Positions 10,726-21,959 of a DNA stretch of 64,000 nucleotides are shown here, in pieces. The stretch comes from Diphasiastrum complanatum (Eukaryota; Streptophyta; Lycopodiopsida; Lycopodiales; Lycopodiaceae), in the NCBI GenBank assembly GCA_029204225.1, contig CM055111.1:29720340-29784339 (forward strand). The letters are read 5' to 3'. Position numbers and translations under genes: made by a program. The notes under the pieces were generated by a model. The model ran no database searches, was not told where the DNA came from, and saw only the letters and a list, made by a program, of their open reading frames with translations. How positions within the stretch are numbered: position 1 is the first letter of the stretch; each line of letters opens with the position of its first letter.

Positions 10726-12047
10726 TCAGCGATGCAGATAGTCTTTCTTTACCATCGCCTTTTGCAAAGCTAGTTTCGCATCAAGGGCTTCTTGCTTTGC
10801 CTTCTGCAGCTTTTTTAGTATCCACACAGAAGAATTCATTTGAGGATATCTCAAGCCCTCTTCAGAGGGCCACCTCTGGCCAGATATGGTTTCCCAACCT
10901 AATCGTTCAGCATTCGTGTGCGGAACAGAGGTGAGGTTTTTGGACCATCCTCCGTTGCAGGATCTGTTCAGCCTTCCATTACTCGCTCTGGTGGACCATG
11001 CTTGTGGCACAATTCCGTTCCTTGACAATGTCAACACTGGTAGGATAGTGAATCTTACCTTGGAGTTTATGGTTCGTGCTTTTCTAGCAAGTAGTTCAAG
11101 ATGACAACGAGTGCAGTTATTTGTTTTGTCATCGGCACCCTTGGAAAAGTATTTCGCAAATCCATTTATGATCCGAACTTCGTGGATAGGTGGCATGCCT
11201 TCCTTCAAGAATTTCCATCGTTCTTGCATTGAACAACTATGGCAACGTCTCACATCAGGTCTCACAATTGAAGGAGATGATTGTTCGTCTTCCGGATTCT
11301 TGACAATGTCCTTTCTTGGACAGTGCGTTGAAAGACTATTCACGTTCTCATCCTCCTCGAACACAGTATCAGACTCAGCAAGGCGTGTTGCAGGTGAGTT
11401 TATAGGTTGTGATCGAGATTCGATTGTCGGCAATTGGAGCAAAAAAGAATCTGAATGTGAATCCTGTTGCTTTTCCGCATCATCATGCGGAAAATCTGCT
11501 TTTTCTCGTTTAGGATCAAAATCCAACCATCTTCCACTACAGAATGCAAGATCGTACGCTTTTGTTAAATCTTCGAGATATTTTTCGTCACAACATTTCG
11601 CCATACGAGGAAGGTTTGTCACAATATCCACCTCAATTTGTATATTTCCAGCGGTATCGGGTTCGAAAACAGCAGAGGTTCTCAACCGATCATTCGGAGC
11701 CTCTAAAATCCGCTCCTTCATGCCTTTTCCCAACGTAAGCCAAAAATTACTGCCTTCCCGTTGACGCATCCCTGCGACAGAATTTGCCGCTTTCTCAACT
11801 CGGGATAGTTGGACTCTTCCCACTCGTCACGATCTTCAGTTGCTTATGCGTCCATCTCTGATCTTAAAAGCTCTGCAATCCCGTGGCATGCGTCTGCAAG
11901 ACTAACTTCCTATGCAGCTTGTTCCATCGACTTTGCTTGTCGTCTGCAGCTTTGTTGGATAATCTGCCCTCCTAGATGCATCCCCTCGCGTGCAAGCGCT
12001 TCTACCATCTTCAATATTGGCATCCATTCCGATCCCTCAACTGACAT
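10726..12047 (-). pseudogene. Intronless broken copy of an unrecognised plant gene
   Basis: The longest open stretch ends at a stop at 10726 and covers about 347 residues from the Met of MRQREGSNFW. Coding text continues further upstream in another frame: from an ATG at 12047 it reads MSVEGSEWMPILKMVEALAR, then DRDEWEESNYPELRKR. It is broken by an in-frame TAG at 11910-11912, a TAA at 11844-11846 and a frameshift near 11766-11772. The product would have been about 440 residues, mostly charged and soluble, with a paired-cysteine region (CHSC, then CTRCH about 40 residues later) that could bind a metal. No intron is needed anywhere, which suggests a processed copy. I do not recognise the family and assign no function. 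Confidence 0.6.
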
Positions 12048-12189
12048 GGCCACGATCTTACATTTTCGTGTCTACTGCCAGAAAAGCCGAGCTTCTTCGA
12101 ATCTGATCGAAACATATTTCCTCATAACCATCAATCAGCAACCCATCTTTGATCTCTTCATTATCAATAATATATCTCTTTCTCTGGCC

Positions 12190-12192
12190 TCA

Positions 12193-12224
<32 letters not shown>

Positions 12225-12227
12225 CCC

Positions 12228-12280
<53 letters not shown>

Positions 12281-12296
12281 CTCTCTCTCTCCCTCC
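12190..12296. repeat. (CT)n microsatellite
   Basis: Nearly pure CT dinucleotide run with a short cccccagat interruption. It makes long Arg-Glu or Ser-Leu frames that are not genes. Confidence 0.97.
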
Positions 12297-12617
12297 CCCA
12301 CATCCTTTATAACGGTATCAACAGAAATGGCATTTCGAGGGAATGGAACCGGCAAAGTTTTTTAAGCAAACCATGGTGAATAAATTTTGAAAGCACATAG
12401 CTTTTTCTTTTTTTTCTACCGAAAACTAGCAAAAAAAGATTTTCTCAATATGCAGGATTTTTGGTCACAAGCATGTAGCAAGCCCATCCACTCGAGCTCT
12501 TGCTACCTTGTATAATGGTTGTGCTGGAGCTCTTGCTACCATGTATAATGGTTGTGCTCTCGGCAAATGAGAGTGTGCCACATCAATGAAAACTTTTCAA
12601 ACGTAGATTATGCCAGT

Positions 12618-12628
12618 AGTGTGTGTGT

Positions 12629-12659
<31 letters not shown>

Positions 12660-12669
12660 GGGGGGGGGT
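12618..12669. repeat. (GT)n followed by poly-G run
   Basis: About 12 GT units run directly into roughly 25 consecutive G. The stretches on either side (12297-12617 and 12670-12849) hold nothing I recognise, except a short near-duplication of the gctcttgctacca string around 12498-12550. Confidence 0.95.
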
Positions 12670-12849
12670 GAAGTCAACAAGACTACTATACTATAGACAA
12701 ATGTACACTATACAAAAAGGAGTTCCCAAAAAAAGTATGGAATTTAGAAATCTAAACTGATTGTTAACAAGCAATGGAACATTCAACTTTAGATTTCTTA
12801 AAAGAGACTATTGACAAGAAATATGAATGCCTGATTATTGGCATCTCAG

Positions 12850-13407
12850 ATTGATAATGGTGCTAGGTTGTTCATTGATTCAGGTGCTACTAGGCACATG
12901 ACTGGGAAGCGTGATTGGTTTGAGAACTTCTCGCGAATCCATGATGGGAAGCAAGTCACACAAGCCAATGGGCAAGAGTGCAAGATTTAGCATGTCAGCA
13001 ATGTGCCAATGCAATTTCCATATGGTAAGATAAAGAACATTTTTAATGTACTTTATGTGCCTGAGCTCACTAAGAGCTTGCTTTCTGTTGGGGTCATGGC
13101 AAATCAACGGTTGAAACTTGAGTTTGCTATGGATGGTTGCTTGATAAAAGATATGGATCGTGACTATAAAGTGGTGGCAACAAGATATCATGATAGCAAC
13201 CGTGGTCTTTACAAGTTGGATGTGACCAAACTTGGTGAATATGGTTTAGCCTCATCGATAGAATCTCAATCCAAATTGTGGCATGTTTTCAATTTTGGAA
13301 ATGGTTTCTTTTCATGGTCTAGTAAGAAACAAGATACAATATCTCTCTCAACCACAGAAGCTGAAAATAAAGCTCTGAGTTCTGCAACTCAAGAAGTTGA
13401 AAAATGA
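12850..13407 (+). pseudogene. Copia D: protease and pre-integrase joined to RNase H
   Basis: Starts with the copia protease block FIDSGATRHMTG (DSG codons at 12877-12885). It continues through NVLYVPELTKSLLSVGVMA and the pre-integrase LWH near 13279. It then switches at about 13285-13300 to the RNase H tail FFSWSSKKQDTISLSTTEAE. Integrase and nearly all of RT are missing at that join, so this is an internal-deletion relic. One stop lies near 12988. No LTR is visible nearby. Confidence 0.87.
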
Positions 13408-13790
13408 CAAACATCAACTATTTCTTTTACGGTTCTTTCTCTCTCTCTCTCTCTAGGCACTAGACTATTGGGCTAGCACCTACTAAGCCCTACTTAGTAC
13501 TTAACTTGTGGAACATTTCCTTTTCTTTGGAGAGTCTCTCACTTTTTTCAATGATGACATTCCCTTTATGCAATCATGCCTTTGAAAGAACTACTTTCAA
13601 CCTCTTGATAGCTGCTTCGCCACAATGTATAACTCGTCGACTTCCTATTACTCACCGACCTGTATAACTCGCCACAATGTATAACTCGCCGACCTGTATT
13701 ACTACTCACCCATCTATCTATAACTTGCCACCAATAGTATTACTCTCCATCTACTATAACTCACCCTCAGACCTCATCCACATTAGTACC
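13408..13790. repeat. Low-complexity stretch with recurring tataactcgcc
   Basis: A short CT run (about 13436-13455) is followed near 13628-13765 by imperfect repeats built around tgtataactcgcc and attactcacc. No gene is seen. Confidence 0.6.
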
Positions 13791-14059
13791 GATTATGTCC
13801 ATGGCACCGAAACGTCGTCTTTCGGGCGCTATCACTCCACCAGGCCAAAAAGCCCGCAGCACCTGAAGCATCGCCACACCTTCTAGTCCCAGCCATTCCT
13901 CTAGCCCCGCTACATCCTCACGGATCACTATCTCGCCATCCGCATTCCAGCAGACCGGTTCCACCTCATCCTCCTCCCCAACCTCATCCACGTCCCCTAG
14001 CCAAGAGGAAGGAGAGACATCTCCCCAATCTACCTGCCAAAACTACTGTTCGTGTCACC

Positions 14060-14370
14060 GAGTTGAATGTCTATATCAAACATGTCGAAGGTGAAATTAT
14101 CATTCTAGTTGTTTATGTTGACGACACTCTTATCTTATCAAGAAAAAATAAATTGATTTCAGATGTCAAAAGAGACATTTATGAAATATTCGAAATCATT
14201 GACCTAGGAGAAGCAAAAACCCATCTAGGCTTATAGATTGAAAGAGACTTTGAAGGTGGCAAGTTGTATTTGCACCAACAAAAGTATACTCGGAAAATCA
14301 TCTAAGATTTCAACATGCTCGAATGCAAAGGTATGCATACTCCCATGATACCTGAACGATACTGAGCAAG
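14060..14370 (+). pseudogene. Copia E reverse transcriptase fragment
   Basis: Reads NVYIKHVEGEIIILVVYVDD, with YVDD at 14114-14125. DLGEAKTHLGL and GGKLYLHQQKYTRKII follow, then the TPM block. Two in-frame stops occur. The preceding 13795-14050 is Ser/Pro-rich (SPSAFQQTGSTSSSSP type) and resembles the variable linker before RT in copia pol, but carries a stop. No LTR is seen. Confidence 0.82.
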
Positions 14371-14469
14371 GAAGATTGCCCGCAAGGCTTTAATCTGGTC
14401 TTCTGTCCACCTTGGATTAGTAACAATTTGATATACTAACCGCGCTTAATCGGTGTAGTGTATTATAAA

Positions 14470-15640
14470 AATTCAATAATAACTTGTGTGGCCCAAAAAG
14501 ATGTAAATTTCTTTCACTATGCCGGGTAGGGGCATTTCAAGAATGCTGGGTAGGGGCATTTCAAGAATGACTCTGATCTTTTTGAGATTAGTGGCGATAC
14601 TATTTCAAGAAATAATATGGCCCAGTACCACACCATGGGTAACCCAGATCTCGGGATTCAATGAAATTCCAAAGCTTCAACTGCGAATGAACACTTGTTC
14701 AAGGGCATCGAGATGCTTATCTTGAGAGGAATGCACACCAAGATCATCGAGATAAATCTCTAGATTTTTGTGCAAGAGATCCTTGAAAGCTCGTTGCATC
14801 ACCCTTTGAAATGTGGATGGGGCATTGCATAGATCGAATGGCATAATTTTATACGCAAACGTACCAAACTTTGTAACAAAAGCTGTTTTGAAACGATCTT
14901 TAGGAGCAATTTGGACTAAGAAATATCCATTAAAACCATCGAGGAAGCTAAAAGCTTCTGCTCAGGCCATATCTTCGAGGATTTGTGTAGTCAGAGGTAG
15001 GGAAAAATGGTCCTTCTCTGCTTGATCATTAAGTTTCTTTAAATCCATGCAGATACGCACCACAATTTGGTATGCTCAATTTCATAAATGAAACCAACAT
15101 TGAGAAGCTTCTAAATATCTTCTTGTATCTTCTCGCGATATGTGGGATTGGTGCGATAAGGTTTGGCTCGGATAGGTCTGGCACCATTCTGCAATGGGAT
15201 AGTATGGACGACGACATCAGGAGGAACCCCTTTCATCTCTTTATAATTCCACACAAACACATCTTTGTATTTGCGCAATAATTGTTCCAAGTCCTATAAT
15301 TGGGTTGGATTCAGGTGGGCTCCTACATGTACGATACGGTCGATGTCTTCATCATCATCCTTTAGGTTAAGAGATATGGTCTATGCAGGTCCTTCAAAAG
15401 AAGTTGATGGTGGTTGGTTTAACCATACTGATGATGACATCATCAGTGGTGTAATCCTTAAAATGTTGGGGAACATCATAAAGTGGATCATCAACTACCT
15501 CGTGTGGGATCTTAGGAATATTCTCTACAGATATATTTGTAGATGATGAAGCCGGACTAGGATTTTTCTGATTATGAATCAAAGGTTTAATTGGCTGTTC
15601 CAGCTTTTCACACGTTTGGAATTGCTTATCAATCAATCAT
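14470..15640 (-). pseudogene. Ty3/gypsy F: RT relic
   Basis: Minus-strand gypsy RT. It reads ISLNLKDDDEDIDRIVHVGA near 15370, LLRKYKDVFVWNYKEMKGVP near 15260, FSFLDGFNGYFLVQIAPKDR near 14930, KIMPFDLCNAPSTFQRVMQR near 14820, and the active site YLDD at 14743-14754. It ends near GHIIS at 14600. Frame changes and stops break it throughout. The linker and RT text closely resemble gypsy J, so F and J belong to one family. A 24-bp tandem duplication (14521-14568) lies at its 3' edge. Confidence 0.87.
14521..14568. repeat. 24-bp tandem duplication
   Basis: The unit gggtaggggcatttcaagaat is repeated twice with a 24-bp period, at the end of gypsy F. Confidence 0.85.
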
Positions 15641-17780
15641 AAGTCAACCCTTGGACTCCTCATCCTCGTGCTCCTCCTCCTATGAGGACTCTGACCTTGA
15701 GGATGCCTCAGACTCAGACTCAGACTCGTCCTCATCATCAGGGCTATGAGCACGGGAGTTGCTACCCTCTCTTGCCCTCCTCCTATGCTCTGCTCGAGTG
15801 ACAAGTCTTGCACAGTGCACACAAAGAGGGACAAACGTGTTATTGCCTGTAAATTAGTAAATTACAATAATTAGTTCAAACTTCGAAAATTTAATTCAAG
15901 ACCTTAAACAATCCTAATTTCTCACCTGCACTCTACATGGCCTCCTCATGGAGGAATGCATACACGTCCTCCTTTGACTGGTCTCTCGGTGGCAACTCTG
16001 GAACCTTTGCCACATCGATCAGATTGGGATTAGCCTATGCACATGTCACAATGCACATTAAAATCAAGACAAAATTTGGAGGGCCGAGTTCCGACAAAAG
16101 TTAAAATTTAGCTACAATCTACTATGATCTATTTAGTATCTACTAAGTTCTAACTGGGTCTTGGGATGATGGATCACATGTTAGAATTTAGAAATTATAA
16201 TTTATGGCTTACAAGTTACCTGGATAGGCTCTGCGGTGGTCTAGAGTCTACCCACAAGTCTCAGGTTGGCGTGTACGTACACCAACCTCTCCAACTGTGC
16301 AGATGAGAGTCGATTCATCTTCTTCACGTGAATCAAGGAATCGACACTCCAGCTTCTCTCACAAGCGACTGTAGTGAAGTCCTGTGAGAGAATCCTGATG
16401 GCAAGGCGACACAATTTGGGGACATCAACCCCAAACTTCGACCACCATGACACAGGATGTAGCTTGCATGAATCACAGTTCAAGGGACTGTTATTACTTA
16501 CTACTAGCAAGGTGCAACCAAGTTCCAACAAGTTACAATATGATTGACTAATTGTGCAGTAAAATGTGAAGTAACAAGTTTAAACTGTAATGGACCATGG
16601 TCAGTTTATTACCATCTCTCAAAATCGTCGGGCCAGTGGCGAACTCCAAGGTCTCCTGCCTGAAAATCTGGAGCACATCCAACAGGTTATCCTGCTTGCA
16701 TACATCAGGATAAAGGCATTCCAGCCATCCCTGAGGTCCCTATTTGTGAACTGCTCCTCATTCCTCCAGAGTGGATAAAGTATGTGGGCCGTGGCATGCA
16801 GGGGCTTATGAAACCACTCCCACCTGCTCAACCAAAAGAGTCAGACCTCCGCAAGCCTGCAAGAATCAAGATTGAAGACACATTAATAATTATACTATAT
16901 AGTACATACTACATACTACTGTCTACATACTACATTTGAAATTTGAATCCTACTACCACCACACCATTTCCTACACCCACCACTATCGCTACTGCCACCA
17001 CTTCCACAATACTTTTCACTTTTCCTCTCTGGGCTAATGGTCGGCCAACTGCTCGCCCAGTCTGTCCATAAACTCGTACAAGAGGCCCAATGTGTAGCTC
17101 TCTCGGTGAATACATAACGGTCCACTCGAATCTCTTACTCTTGGGCTCATGTGATATCCCCTGCTGCGTCCAGTGAATGACAACAACCCATCTGCCTCAA
17201 GTCCTGATGAACTTTCCACAGTTGTTCCAGGACCAGGAACATAAATGCAATCTGCACAGGGCACAAGTGACAAGTTCTGCTGCTCAGTGCTTAGCGAACC
17301 ATTGTTAATCAATCGCCATTGAACAATGAACATTCAACATTAACATTTACAAATTACCATTTAACATTATAGTAAACTGTAATAAGTATAATATATATAC
17401 CTGTATAAGGTGTTGTGGTCTGACCTTCTCAATGGCAGCCCAAATGTGTGAGAACATGTAGTCGCCTTGACTACCTCCCCAGAGGTGTCGATGGATCTGA
17501 GAAACATCATCCCCATGCACGAAGACACCAGGATATTCAATATGTGGCGCCTTCTTGTATCACTCCAACCATCAGATATGATGGTGCAACCATACCTAGT
17601 TGAAAGCTCACAGGTGACAAGTCACGACTCACATTGCAGTGTTTCACAACTTACAAGTTTGAAACAGAAACCCGCTCATCAAGAAGTCCCTTCATCCTTA
17701 GGTGCTCACAAGATGCCCCCAGCCATCCCAACCCAATCACACTCACTGCACTCGTCACCCTCCTCCATGCCGAGATCCTA
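15640..17780 (-). pseudogene. hAT-family transposase relic, several exon-like blocks
   Basis: Minus-strand blocks in hAT order. Near 17600-17400 a DUF659-like stretch reads CTIISDGWSDTRRRHILNIL and FLRSIDTSGEVVKATT. At 17333-17034 is TLGLLYEFMDRLGEQLADH. At 16831-16600 is KPLHATAHILYPLWRNEEQF. At 16531-16241 is the C-terminal dimerisation region (PVSWWSKFGVDVPKLCRLAI, FTTVACERSWSV). NPNLIDVAKVPELPPRD follows near 16035, with an acidic Ser-rich tail near 15830-15650. The gaps look like introns or decay. A transposase of this class cuts and pastes DNA and leaves 8-bp target duplications; this copy has stops and no recognised terminal repeats. Confidence 0.82.
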
Positions 17781-17856
17781 GCCAGTTGAAATGGCAGATC
17801 GCAGGTGTAGAACAACTATTGAACGACAACCTTTGCCTCTGCCATGGCTTGGGGAG

Positions 17857-18237
17857 CATTAGAGGAGTTCTAAATCCAAAAAAGACCCTTTTTTAGTATT
17901 CTTTTTATATTTTTTCTTAAATTTTTCTTACACATGGACCAATCAAAACACTCAAATTTGAAATCTACGTAACATAACTTTTTGAGTCCACATTTTGATT
18001 CACAATAACAATGGCATAACTTTTTTTAGTAGTAAGTCCAAATTTAGCAGAGTTTGGTGCATTGGAAAGCGCTCAACAAGGGCATTCCAATGATATGTTA
18101 GATGACATACTTTTGAGCTATGATTAAAAAGTTATGGCAAGTCAAAAATATTAGTGTTATAATATTTTAATAATATAAAGAACATCTTGCACGAATTCTT
18201 AAAGGGTCTTTTTGGAGCTCAAAATTTCCCTAATGCG
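17857..18237. mobile_element. MITE-like element with imperfect terminal inverted repeats
   Basis: About 380 bp with no coding potential. It is bounded by gcattag...tccaaaaaagaccc at 17857-17889 and the near-complement gggtctttttgga...ctaatgc at 18205-18237. The terminal repeats are roughly 33 bp and imperfect. The interior holds repeated cataactttttgag and attaaaaagttatggc strings. No clear target duplication was found, so the class is uncertain. Confidence 0.5.
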
Positions 18238-18239
18238 AA

Positions 18240-19823
18240 GCTGGACACATAGTACTCCCTACCTCCCATCTGTGTAGTGTGGCCCCGCCTATCTCTCCCT
18301 CTCTCAGGTGGACGATGTGGTGCCAGTATGGTCATGGCTGGAGGTGGTGTCGAGGATCCTACACCAGAAGGCGGGTCAGATGGGGTACTAGGCCCTACCT
18401 CATCTGCAGCTCTGTCCTCTCAGCCATGGGAAGCAATGGGTGAGCGGATGGCAACTGGGGGTGTGATGCGGTGGCCTTTGGCTATGTTGTCACCACTGCA
18501 GCTGATGTAGTCTTCCAAGCGATTAGCTTGTTGCAGGGCCAACTTCTTTTCGGCTTCAGCCTTGTCTTCATGCTGTTTGGCAATTTTTAACTCTCAAACC
18601 AGCTAGACAATTTTTTGGCTGATCAGAGTGTTTTCAAACTCCATCTCGGAGATTCTCTGAGCCTTCAACACCAACAGTAGATTCATGGATATGTCCGAAT
18701 CCTCTTCCAGGGGATTGGAGTTCAAAGGGCGCAGGGCTCTGGGTCAAAAATTTCGATGGCCCCAAGGGGGTCGGAATCATCGAACATATCCATAAAGAAC
18801 TATGTGTTTGGTGAGGTGGCTTCGGTGTGTGGGGGTTAGGCGGCCTGGGCAGCTATGATGGGAATGGTAGGCCCAATGGTCACAGTCTGTCCTTGAATGG
18901 AAGCAGAGGCGAGGGAAGCATCAGAGGCTGGGGGAATGGGAAGTTCAGTGCGAAAAGCAGCAGGGGGTGAAAGCGCAGGTGACGAGGTATGCCTAGTGCG
19001 ACGTCGTGACGAGGAAGGCGAGTCAGGAATAACAATCTCGCTACGTGGACGATGACGACTATGAAAACTCAAGGCCTGGTGAAATGACTCTTACGGTGCT
19101 TCTTCGTAGACCGAAAGCACGGAATCCAGGTGGAAGCCATGGATTTTGTTTTCTAAGTGAGAAGCGGTGAAAAGGGACAATAAAGAGCCAACAACAAACT
19201 GATGCTTAGTATTGGCCTTAATAGCTCACTTGAGCTCACCAGAAACAGTCTTGAACCAATTATATGGTTCAAGAGGGGCTTTGGCCAACTTGGTGTGGGA
19301 CATCACTATCCTATGGAGGATCTATGATGTGATGCGGTCTTCCTGAGGTTGCCAACCATCAAGAAGTTGTTCAGTAGTTGGGCAGTAGTGTGGATTGAAG
19401 GCTCAATGATGGCTGCTAGAAGGTAGCCATCATTGGTCCAGTGCAGATCGTTGGTGAGGTCAATATATGGCTTGATGACCTATTTGGCGTGCTTGTGATT
19501 GGGTGAGGCCTGTGTGCCGGATGCTATACCTATAGCTGCAAGGGCAGCCTCGGTGACGCGCACCTTGTGTGTGGCTCCCTGGAAAGTGATATAAAATTTA
19601 GATTTCTCTTCCTTCCATGCACTGAAGGAAAGAGTGATAAATTCCATATTGATGCGACCAGAAAAGACTCTCTCATGAATATCCATTGCAGTGAGCAGAG
19701 GCTCCGCAAAATCATCCACTAAGTGACCATGCTTGTGCTAGGAAGGATCATGATGTCCGTTGCAGATGGGACATCACGATGGATAGTATAGCGCGGAGAC
19801 TGGGAAGTATCGGTAGAAGACAT
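18240..19823 (-). pseudogene. Extra reading frame downstream of gypsy G pol, unknown family
   Basis: A minus-strand coding relic of some 500 codons, broken by stops and frameshifts. It opens with an ATG at 19823 (MSSTDTSQSPRYTIHRD). It continues with FAEPLLTAMDIHERVFSG and FYITFQGATHKVRVTEAALA (19719-19480), YIDLTNDLHWTNDGYLLAAI near 19450, KLAKAPLEPYNWFKTVSGEL near 19250, and a Ser/Pro/Arg-rich stretch (19072-18836). The end is coiled-coil-like (KIAKQHEDKAEAEKKLALQQ near 18560), then a Pro-rich tail. It lies 3' of integrase on the same strand, the position used by env-like or other accessory frames in some plant gypsy lineages. I see no signal peptide or membrane anchor and do not recognise it. 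It could instead belong to a separate element. Confidence 0.55.
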
Positions 19824-20049
19824 AATGATCAGAAAGGAAATATGAAATGTGTAAAAGTGTCTCAAAAAGCAGTGCAGGAATTCTGGAAGGCTTTGGTCGC
19901 CGTAAAAATTCGCAAGAGCTTCGCTAGCACAAGTGAGGAATGAATCGAATTCAGTCAACTTATAGGAGAATTTGGTGGGTCCATTACACTGAATACTAGT
20001 TTGGCTAATAGTTCTGAACAAAAATTTGCAGGCATGTACAGTAGTGTGA

Positions 20050-20460
20050 TAATAGGGTATAAAAATCTCGGCGAAAATTTTTGGGGATCTGAACCTATCA
20101 GGCGAACATTTTTCAGGCCTGACGAAGGATGAACCTTCGCCCAGGAGGGTCCTTTGCCCAGGTACTGTCATAAATGTATTTTTCCAAGACTTGAACCTAT
20201 GGACAACCTAATTTTGACATTTTAAGATCATCTAACAGGTCGGCGAAGGTTAATAATGAGGTTAAGATGCTCAGCAAAGGTTTCCAAAATGGCATATCAC
20301 TGATCCTTTGCCGGACTCAAAAACTGGGGTTTTTCTGGACAAGAACCTTCGCCCACCTCAAATTAGATAAATCTAGAGTGGATGTACAGTCTGAGAGCTC
20401 AGCGAAGGTTTCTGGTATTGAATAGGCTAAATTTGACCAAAACAGTGATTTTCTAAGTCG
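20050..20460. repeat. GCGAAGG-motif cluster between pol and the extra frame
   Basis: About ten copies of a degenerate GGCGAAGGTT motif or its complement (ACCTTCGCC) occur in 410 bp, for example near 20129, 20236, 20345 and 20402. The same motif fills the leader of element G (26890-27560). The remainder of 20172-20627 is AT-rich and non-coding. Confidence 0.7.
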
Positions 20461-20627
20461 TTTTCCATCAAAAAATTATTGTGCTTCCTTTCCAATGTTG
20501 ATGACTTTCTGACTTTTGCTCATCAGTCTTTTCTCAATTTAATAATTTTTTTTTTTTACTGTCTTTTTCTAAAAAACTCAGCAAATTAAGTACTGAAAAA
20601 CAAATAAAATTAAAAAAACCATTGAGA

Positions 20628-21950
20628 TCAAACTTCCTGAACTAGTGGAGCAGGCTGCCAAAACTTGTGTAAGCGGCTGCCATTCACCGGAGTATCAAAT
20701 TGTTTTCCATCCAAGTGCTCAAGAATTATTGTGCCATAGTTCAAGATTTCCTCCACTTTATACGGGCCTTTTCCGGTAAACTTCAACTTGCCCTTGATCA
20801 GCTTGGTTTTGTACATTAATGCAAGATCTCCTGCTTTCAAATCTTTTTTTTGCAATTGACAATCGTGCCATGCCTTGCGGCGGGCTTTCTCTGCTGCTAA
20901 GGCATGAACTGCCATCAATCAGATTTCACATAATTTGTGCAACGCTTCATAACGGAGTTGTAAAGACATATCATCATTTAATTGTTCGGTGGCCGCTATG
21001 CGTAAAGATGGGATTAAAAATTCAATCGACATGACAGCATCTTGACCATAAACTAGTAGAAAAGGTGTTTGATTTGTACTATTTTTGTAAGCGATTCTGA
21101 ATGCCCATAATGTTGCATACAGTTTATGTTCCCAATCAGACCGACTCGCTTCAGTTGTCTTTGTCATAATGGTGCAGAGAATCTTATTGTAAGATTCAAC
21201 TTGGCCATTCCCTCTGGGATAATAGAGAGTACTAAATCTGTGTATAACAAAAAAATCTTCCAGTAAACACTTTATTGTTTGATTAACAAAGTGTGTACCC
21301 CGGTCACTGACAATCTCGATCGGACATCCAAATCTGATTATAATATTTTTATATAGAAACTTGGCCGTAGATTTTGCATTAGCAACTTTGACAGCTTTGG
21401 ATTCAACCCACTTGGTCATGTAATCAGTTGCTACGATAATGTATCGGGCCTAAGATCCTTCTGCGACAAGGTGAATAGGTCCAACATAATCCAGTCCCCA
21501 TTTTTCAAACGGTGCTTGCGATAAAACCGGATGCAAGGGTTCATAGTTCTGTCGAGTAGGCCGTCGTGCTCGCTGGCAAACATTACATATCTGAATAAAA
21601 TTTTTTGTGTCCTTGTGAAGTGTAGGCCACCAACAACCTGATTGTAAAAGCTTGCAAACAATAATATCTGTAGAGAAGTGTCCCCAACTCATGCCATCAT
21701 GTGAAAACATGATTAAATCTGGTACTTCATGCAGTAAAACACACCTTCGTAAAATATTATCTGGTCCACGATGATACAATTGTCTTGCAATTAATTGATA
21801 AGGTTGAGCCTTATGAATCAATTGTCTCTTCTGTACTTTTGTCAGGGAGTCATTTGGTTGTCCTAGCATCAGGTACTCAACAATATATGCTGCCCACTCA
21901 GGTACTGCTTCAACATAGAATAACGCAACATCTGACAATTCATCATCCAC
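20628..21950 (-). pseudogene. Gypsy G integrase
   Basis: The H2C2 zinc domain is at 21740-21540 (HDGMSWGHF, CWWPTLHKDT, CNVCQRARRPTRQ). The catalytic core follows: GLDYVGPIHL near 21480, FGCPIEIVSDRGTHFVNQ near 21320 and YPRGNGQVESYNK near 21200 supply the D, D and E residues. A C-terminal stretch (20918-20628) has DLALMYKTKLIKGKLKFTGK and the GPYKVEEI block. In-frame stops near 21450 and 20920 break it. The enzyme would insert element DNA in the nucleus. Confidence 0.9.
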
Positions 21951-21959
21951 TTCAGTGTT

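Noticed and set aside
11111-11764. 217-residue open frame on the plus strand
   Set aside because: It lies antisense to the intronless relic at 10726-12047, whose minus-strand text extends coherently into a second frame. The plus frame has no recognisable content.
12164-12355. Arg-Glu repeat frame and the Ser-Leu frames opposite
   Set aside because: Translation of a CT microsatellite. The same applies to 30284-30493.
13767-13991. 74-residue minus-strand acidic frame
   Set aside because: The plus strand reads as a Ser/Pro-rich linker leading into copia E RT, so the minus frame is most likely a shadow.
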